NCBI GenBank assembly: GCA_009841075.1 | Contig: VXMP01000073.1 | Location: 1 to 36,503, forward strand | Length of the DNA: 36,503 bases | Direction of reading: 5' to 3' | Source of the DNA: Acidimicrobiia bacterium | Lineage (GTDB): Bacteria > Actinomycetota > Acidimicrobiia > Spongiisociales > Spongiisociaceae | Shown here: piece by piece, positions 31,638 through 36,503 of the stretch | Layout of the letters: every line of letters begins with the position of its first letter | How positions within the stretch are numbered: position 1 is the first letter of the stretch | Program-made: the position numbers and the translations under genes | The notes under the pieces: generated by a model | What the model was told of the DNA's origin: nothing | Database searches by the model: none | What the model saw: only the letters and a program-made list of their open reading frames with translations

Positions 31638-32882
31638 ATGGCCCGGCTATATCGATACCTGTCGGATCAGCTGCCCAAGCCCCAAGCTGTGCTTACCACC
31701 TGGGTATGGATCTTTCTGGCCGGATTGCTGGCCGTTGGTGCCTGGTGGGCGTCACAACCGAGCGCCGCCGATCCTCCCACCACCTCCTGGAAGGCGGGCA
31801 AGTTGGGCACCACCTGGGAGTGGGAACAACATTGGAACTACTGGCAAAAACAGAAATGCACCATGAACGGGCTCTACAACGGGATACCGACCTGCGACGC
31901 CTGGTCTTCGGTCGGTAAGGTGTGGAAGCCGTGCGGAAAGAAAATCAGACCTCCCGACCCCGGCAGGATCAACAGCTGCAACATCGGTAGGCCAGGCGGC
32001 CACCAGCCGCACGGGGATGGGATCACGGTTAAGTACCGATACATAAAGCATGAGGATCGGCTGGGGCCGAAAGTATATTTCTGCCAAGGCAACAAGAACC
32101 TGCCCGCCAACACCGGTCCGGGCAACTGCGGAACCTGGGTAACGAACCCCACCCACACTCATTGCCCCGGCGATACCCTAAGGCACCCGCCCGACTGCAC
32201 GACCGACAGCACCAAAGCCTGGTTTACGACCACCTCCGCCAACCGACCCCGATCAACCACCGCCACCACCCGAAGGTCGCCGAGCAGAACCACCGCCACC
32301 ACCCGTCGAAGCTACACCACTACCACCCGGAGGCCGACCACCACCAGTGCCCCACCACAGGCGGCGTGCGCCACGCCCGAGGCGATCAACAGCTTCCGCA
32401 AGATCATCGACCAACTGGCCGGCCCTTCCCTTGGATTCATGCCCGCCCGCAACGGCTATGTGAGGTTTCCGGTGCGCGCCTTCTATCCGGGTGACCCTTC
32501 CCGCACCTTCAGCACCAAGGTGGTAGGAACCGGTGTGTCCCTCCGTATCTGGGTGAACGAGATCAGCTGGCGGATGACCGGTCTGGGACTAACAGACGGA
32601 ACCGACCTGGCACCCCGTACCTTCCGCCGCTCCGCCCTTTCCTATAGCAGTGCCGACTCTTTGAAGAGCCCGGCCGAGGTAAAACCCGGCGGCGTGCAGG
32701 TGGTCTATCTAAGGAGCTCGCTCCAGGCCGGTTATCAGAACGGTTATCCGGTCGCCCTGACCGTCACCTGGAAAGGCGAATGCCGTGAGGACGGCACCTC
32801 CGGCTGGACCTCTCTAGGGGAAAGGTCACAGAACGCCTCCTTCTCCTATGTGGTCTTCGCCATACGGAGCCGGCCTAGCTGA
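31638..32882 (+). CDS. unrecognised exported Cys-rich protein with Thr/Arg linker
   Basis: No family recognised. A membrane segment (about 19-39) follows a short basic N-terminus, either a signal peptide or an anchor. Residues 45-187 form a module rich in Trp, Gly, His and Cys (Cys74, 86, 99, 114, 149, 164, 176, 187), suited to disulfide bonding outside the cell. A Thr/Ser/Arg/Pro linker (about 188-240) with repeated TTATTRRS units resembles O-glycosylated stalks. The C-terminal domain (about 244-410) seems beta-rich, with Cys244 and Cys382. The gene abuts the His-rich exported protein and precedes pgm by 30 nt. A wall-associated binding or adhesive role is a guess. Confidence 0.75.
   Translation: MARLYRYLSDQLPKPQAVLTTWVWIFLAGLLAVGAWWASQPSAADPPTTSWKAGKLGTTWEWEQHWNYWQKQKCTMNGLYNGIPTCDAWSSVGKVWKPCGKKIRPPDPGRINSCNIGRPGGHQPHGDGITVKYRYIKHEDRLGPKVYFCQGNKNLPANTGPGNCGTWVTNPTHTHCPGDTLRHPPDCTTDSTKAWFTTTSANRPRSTTATTRRSPSRTTATTRRSYTTTTRRPTTTSAPPQAACATPEAINSFRKIIDQLAGPSLGFMPARNGYVRFPVRAFYPGDPSRTFSTKVVGTGVSLRIWVNEISWRMTGLGLTDGTDLAPRTFRRSALSYSSADSLKSPAEVKPGGVQVVYLRSSLQAGYQNGYPVALTVTWKGECREDGTSGWTSLGERSQNASFSYVVFAIRSRPS
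32255..32320 (+). repeat. 33-bp imperfect tandem repeat in the linker
   Basis: An 18-nt core (32255-32272 and 32288-32305) recurs with a 33-nt, 11-codon period and encodes the TTATTRR units of the exported protein. It stays in frame, so it is coding repeat expansion. Confidence 0.7.
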
Positions 32883-32912
32883 GCAAATCAGGTTTGAGGA
32901 GGCGGCCGACTA

Positions 32913-34637
32913 TTGTCGGCGGCGATGAGCGAGCTGGTGGATCAAGCCCGGCAATGGATCGACGGGGATCCCGATCCGACCACCCGAGCCGAGCTGACCG
33001 CCCTTATAGAGTCGGGTGACCATACCGAGCTGGCCGACCGGATGGATGGGGGACTTGACTTCGGGACCGCCGGTCTGCGAGGTCTGATGGGGGCCGGTTC
33101 CAACCGGATAAATCGGGCCACGGTTATCCGAACCACCCGAGGGCTGGCCGACTATCTGGTGGATCGCTATGGGGGAGTACCTGAGAATCCGGTGGTGGTA
33201 GGCCGGGATGCCCGGGTGGGTAGCTCGGTCTTCATGGGCGACGTGGTGGGGGTGCTGCTGGGGGCGGGGCTGTCTGTGAAGGTATGGGAAGAGGTGGTGC
33301 CTACCCCCCTACTGGCCTATGCGGTGACGGCTTCGGGAGCCTGCGCCGGGGTGATGATCACCGCCAGCCACAACCCGCCCCTATACAACGGCTACAAGGT
33401 GTTCGACCACAACGGTGCCCAGATCATCCCTCCGGTCGACACCGCCATAGCCGAGGCGATCGACCGGGTGGCACCGGCGATAACCGTTCCTTACCATCAC
33501 CCTTCCGCCGACCTAATGGCCGAGCCGATCCCTCCACAGGTCTTGGACGACTACCGGAACCGGCTCTCCCGGCTACGAACCCCGCTGGAGACAGATCCGG
33601 ATCAAGGTATCGTCTACACCCCCCTGCACGGAGTGGGTTGGAGATACATCAAAGACCTGTTCGCCGAGGCCGGTTACCGAAATGTCCATCCGGTCGAACC
33701 GCAAATTGAACCGGATGGACGCTTCCCCACCCTGCCCTTCCCTAACCCTGAGGAGCCGGGTGCCATGGATCTGGCCATAGCCCGGGCCGAAGAAACGGAC
33801 GCCGACCTGGTCTTGGCCAACGATCCGGATGCCGACCGGTTAGGGGTGGCGGTGCCTAGTGCGTCAGGATGGGTTCGGCTGACCGGCAACCAGATCGGGG
33901 TGCTTCTGATCGACCACCTCCTCTCCCGAAGTGATCTACCCTCTCATCCCCCACCTCTGATAGTAAGCACCATCGTCAGCTCTCCCCTGGCCGAGCGGGT
34001 AGCCCACGCCCACGGTGCCCGCTTCGAGACCACCCTCACCGGCTTCAAATGGATCATGAAGGCAGCCCTGGATGTCGAATCCACAGGCCAAGGCACCTTC
34101 GTGTTCGGATTCGAAGAAGCGCTCGGCTATGCGATCGGAGGCTTGAACCGAGATAAAGACGGCCTTTCGGCGGCTCTGTTGATGGCCGATCTGTCGTCGG
34201 AAGCCCGGCGGGAAGGCCAGACCATCCTCGACCGCCTCGAATCAATCTATCGCCGCCACGGACTGTGGGTTTCGGTCCAAAAAGGTATCGTCCGGCCCGG
34301 GCCGGAAGGAGCCGTAGAGATTGAGTCGGCCATGACCTACCTGGGCAACCATCCTCCGGATAGTCTGGGCGAAAAGAAGGTCGGGTCGGTGACGGATTAC
34401 CGTAAAGGTGCCGACTCCCGTCCGGCCTGGCTGGGTGCCGCCAACCTGATTGCTTTAGAGTTGCCGGGCGGCGGTCGGATGCTGGCCCGGCCCAGCGGAA
34501 CCGAACCTAAACTGAAGATATACATGGACGCCACCCGTCCGCTTGCCATCGCCGATGATCCGGCCCGTATTGAATCGGTCATGGTAAGGGAAGCCGAGAC
34601 GGCGGTATCCGAGCTGGTCGACCATATCGGTTTATAG
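32913..34637 (+). CDS. phosphoglucomutase/phosphomannomutase
   Basis: Alpha-D-phosphohexomutase, probably interconverting glucose 1-phosphate and glucose 6-phosphate. All four domain signatures are present: phosphoserine loop TASHNP (Ser152), metal loop DPDADR (304-309), sugar-binding GFEEALGYAIGG (about 398), and phosphate-binding RPSGTEPKLKIY (about 530). 574 aa and the N-terminal DFGTAGLRGLMG fit the PgcA/PGM2-like subfamily. The TTG start is 10 nt after GAGGAGG; an ATG four codons later is possible. Its product could feed nucleotide sugars for surface glycans. Confidence 0.93.
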   Translation: MSAAMSELVDQARQWIDGDPDPTTRAELTALIESGDHTELADRMDGGLDFGTAGLRGLMGAGSNRINRATVIRTTRGLADYLVDRYGGVPENPVVVGRDARVGSSVFMGDVVGVLLGAGLSVKVWEEVVPTPLLAYAVTASGACAGVMITASHNPPLYNGYKVFDHNGAQIIPPVDTAIAEAIDRVAPAITVPYHHPSADLMAEPIPPQVLDDYRNRLSRLRTPLETDPDQGIVYTPLHGVGWRYIKDLFAEAGYRNVHPVEPQIEPDGRFPTLPFPNPEEPGAMDLAIARAEETDADLVLANDPDADRLGVAVPSASGWVRLTGNQIGVLLIDHLLSRSDLPSHPPPLIVSTIVSSPLAERVAHAHGARFETTLTGFKWIMKAALDVESTGQGTFVFGFEEALGYAIGGLNRDKDGLSAALLMADLSSEARREGQTILDRLESIYRRHGLWVSVQKGIVRPGPEGAVEIESAMTYLGNHPPDSLGEKKVGSVTDYRKGADSRPAWLGAANLIALELPGGGRMLARPSGTEPKLKIYMDATRPLAIADDPARIESVMVREAETAVSELVDHIGL

Positions 34638-34667
34638 AAAAACAACCTTCCAGAGGAGAGAGGAAAA

Positions 34668-36113
34668 ATGACCGCAGTAAATGAGCTTATCCAAGGCTTG
34701 GACACCCGACTTCGGATCGGCAGCGACCGGGCCGAGGGGATTGACCAGATCGAGGTGATCGATCCCGCCACCGAACAGACCCTGACGACTGTCTACGCGG
34801 CCGGTACCGGCGAAGCCCTCCAGTCCGTGGACGCCGCCGCCCAGGCCGCTCCCGGATGGGCAGCCACCCCACCCCGCCAAAGATCGGACATTCTCCGCAA
34901 GGCCTACGACCTGATGCTGGAGCGGGAGGAACAACTCGCCGAGCTGATCATCCTGGAAAACGGCAAAACCTATCCCGATGCGATCGGCGAGATTCGATAC
35001 GGTGCCGAGTTTTTCCGCTGGTTTTCGGAGGAGGCGGTGCGTATTATCGGCGAGATCCGAACCGCCCCCCGAGGGGATAAGCGGATCGTGGTGTTGCCGG
35101 AACCGGTCGGTATATCCCTCATGGTCACCCCCTGGAACTTCCCGTCGGCGATGGCCACCCGCAAGATCGCCCCGGCCTTGGCCGCCGGATGCACCACCAT
35201 CCTCAAGCCCGCCTCCGACACCCCTCTTTCGGCGCTGGCGGTGGCGGATATCCTGACCGAGGCCGGTGCCCCACCTGGAACCGTCAATGTGGTGGTGGCG
35301 CGAGGTTCCTCCGGAGTGGTGGACGTCATGCTCGAGGACCCCAGGGTCAGAAAACTCTCTTTCACCGGCTCGACCGAAGTAGGACGGATTCTGATGCAAA
35401 AAGCCGGTAGCCGCATCCTCCGGACAAGCATGGAGCTGGGAGGTAACGCCCCCTTCGTGGTCTTCAAAGACGCCGATCTGGGTGCCGCAGTGGAAGGGGC
35501 CATGCTCGCCAAGATGCGAAACGCCGGCGAAACCTGCGTGGCCGCCAACCGCTTCTATGTCCAATCCGAGGTGGCAGAGCAGTTCACCAACCTGTTGACG
35601 GACGCCATGTCGAACCTGCGGATGGGGCCGGGCATCGACCGTTCCAACCAGGTGGGACCCATGATCAACTCGGCCGCGGTGGAGAAGATCGATTCGTTGG
35701 TGTCAGGGGCAGTCGACGCCCGGGCCAACGTCCTGACCGGCGGTTCGGCAGCAGAAGGCCCCGGGTTCTTCTACCATCCCACCGTTCTTTCGGAGTTGTC
35801 CCCGGACGCGGCGATCCTCGGCGAGGAAATCTTCGGCCCGGTAGCACCGGTGGTGACCTTCGACTCCGAGGAGGAGGCCATCTCAGCCGCCAACGACACG
35901 GTGCACGGTTTGATCTCCTACGTCTACACCTCCGACCTGAACCGTGCCTTCCGGGTAGGAGAAGCCATCGAATCGGGCATGGTAGCCCTGAACCGAGGCC
36001 TCATCTCCGACGAAGCCGCCCCCTTCGGGGGAGTAAAAGAGTCCGGAGTAGGCCGCGAAGGCAGCCATCACGGCCTAGAGGAGTTCCTAGAACTCAAATA
36101 CCTGGCCTGGTAG
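34668..36113 (+). CDS. aldehyde dehydrogenase, succinate-semialdehyde dehydrogenase-like
   Basis: NAD(P)-dependent oxidation of an aldehyde to its acid. Catalytic set: Asn157 (TPWNFP), Glu256 (MELGGNAPF) and the nucleophile Cys290 (NAGETCVAANR); the cofactor motif FTGSTEVG lies at 232-239. The overall pattern, including LKPASDTPLSALA and the C-terminal APFGGVKESGVGREGSHHGLEEF, is closest to GabD-type enzymes, but substrate cannot be fixed from sequence alone. 481 aa is typical. A purine-rich AGAGGAGAGAGG precedes the ATG. It starts 30 nt after pgm. No GABA transaminase is nearby. Confidence 0.92.
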   Translation: MTAVNELIQGLDTRLRIGSDRAEGIDQIEVIDPATEQTLTTVYAAGTGEALQSVDAAAQAAPGWAATPPRQRSDILRKAYDLMLEREEQLAELIILENGKTYPDAIGEIRYGAEFFRWFSEEAVRIIGEIRTAPRGDKRIVVLPEPVGISLMVTPWNFPSAMATRKIAPALAAGCTTILKPASDTPLSALAVADILTEAGAPPGTVNVVVARGSSGVVDVMLEDPRVRKLSFTGSTEVGRILMQKAGSRILRTSMELGGNAPFVVFKDADLGAAVEGAMLAKMRNAGETCVAANRFYVQSEVAEQFTNLLTDAMSNLRMGPGIDRSNQVGPMINSAAVEKIDSLVSGAVDARANVLTGGSAAEGPGFFYHPTVLSELSPDAAILGEEIFGPVAPVVTFDSEEEAISAANDTVHGLISYVYTSDLNRAFRVGEAIESGMVALNRGLISDEAAPFGGVKESGVGREGSHHGLEEFLELKYLAW

Positions 36114-36176
36114 CACCTACCGGATCGCTCGTTGATCTCGACCCGCTGTCTCGCTCTTTAGTTATGCTGTAGGGCG

Positions 36177-36503
36177 ATGCAATTGTTTCAGGCCAACACC
36201 GATGCCTCCCAGGATCCGATTCCCCTGGATAACATCACCGATTGGTGTCTGGAATTGTTTCAGGAGCGGTATGGTACGCAGGTCACCAAAGACGACATCT
36301 GGACTTACCTTTACGGGGTTATGCACGCGCCGGACTGGCGGGAGCGTTATCGGTTCGACTTGCAGCGCAGCCTTCCGCGGGTCCCTTTGGCCGAGGATTT
36401 CGAGGCCTTCAAATCGGCCGGACGTGAGCTGATGGACCTGCATATCGGCTATGAGACCTGCCCGGAATATCCGATTCTGGCCGTAGTTTCTGTAGAGGGG
36501 GGG
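36177..36503 (+). CDS. fragment resembling the C-terminal part of a Type ISP restriction-modification enzyme (runs off the window)
   Basis: An open frame from ATG to the right edge, 109 codons. NITDWCLELFQERYG, VTKDDIWTYLYGVMHAPDW and LPRVPLAEDF-AFKSAGREL-DLHIGYE match the pattern I know from the C-terminal region of Type ISP enzymes (fused nuclease, helicase, N6-adenine methylase and target recognition in one chain of about 1,600 aa). In those the segment lies some 1,300 residues from the start. Here a TAG stands six codons before the ATG and the aldehyde dehydrogenase ends 63 nt upstream, so the nuclease, helicase and methylase parts are absent. It is a truncated remnant, a free-standing small gene, or an assembly junction. 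No clear ribosome-binding site except GGGCG. Confidence 0.65.
   Translation, partial: MQLFQANTDASQDPIPLDNITDWCLELFQERYGTQVTKDDIWTYLYGVMHAPDWRERYRFDLQRSLPRVPLAEDFEAFKSAGRELMDLHIGYETCPEYPILAVVSVEGG

Noticed and set aside
32255-32340. 33-bp repeats as a CRISPR array
   Set aside because: Direct tandem coding repeats without unique spacers, encoding TTATTRR.

Overview
The window is a stretch of bacterial chromosome with high GC, short intergenic gaps and many GTG and TTG starts. Gene content and order point to an actinobacterium: rpsB-tsf-pyrH-frr-cdsA-dxr-rseP(rip1)-ispG-proS followed by rimP-nusA-infB-DUF503-rbfA-nrnA-truB-ribF-rpsO-pnp. The cell-wall amidase carries Cys-containing SLH-like repeats of a kind I associate with Acidimicrobiia, so that class or a close relative is my best guess. 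This is inferred from gene order and domain style, not from a phylogeny.

Layout. Positions 1-247 hold no recognisable full gene, but contain hairpins and a possible right end of an IS200/IS605-type element. Positions 248-28636 are entirely minus strand, so transcription runs right to left. In that order they hold: a [4Fe-4S]/[3Fe-4S] ferredoxin; an amidase, a membrane protein and leucyl aminopeptidase; a sugar-phosphate transferase; a pdxH-JAMM peptidase-xerC cluster; the large translation, isoprenoid and phospholipid block; the rimP-nusA-infB operon; rpsO; pnp; and an Fpg/Nei glycosylase. Positions 28825-36503 are plus strand: an orphan DUF433 antitoxin-like gene, a YczE-type membrane protein, a small site-2 protease, two adjoining unrecognised exported proteins, phosphoglucomutase, an aldehyde dehydrogenase, and at the right edge a fragment that looks like the C-terminal part of a Type ISP restriction-modification enzyme.

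How the genes work together. The minus-strand core couples ribosome components and maturation (S2, EF-Ts, RRF, RimP, RbfA, TruB, S15, IF2, ProRS) to transcription elongation (NusA), RNA turnover (PNPase, NrnA), MEP isoprenoid synthesis (Dxr, IspG), phospholipid precursor synthesis (CdsA) and regulated intramembrane proteolysis (RseP/Rip1). TATAAT-like -10 boxes precede rimP, rpsO and pnp, and a TACAAT box precedes rpsB. The rimP promoter is followed within about 35-60 nt by an intrinsic terminator, which suggests attenuation of the nusA-infB operon.

Most unusual points: RibF keeps its FAD synthetase domain but has lost the riboflavin-kinase signature; PNPase ends in a roughly 96-residue Arg/Gly-rich tail capped by an aromatic-acidic peptide; an unrecognised two-gene exported cassette carries a His-rich linker in one protein and a Thr/Arg mucin-like linker in the other; a headless Type ISP fragment lies at the right edge; the ferredoxin has an Asp at a cluster-ligand position; and CdsA has a long acidic cytoplasmic extension.
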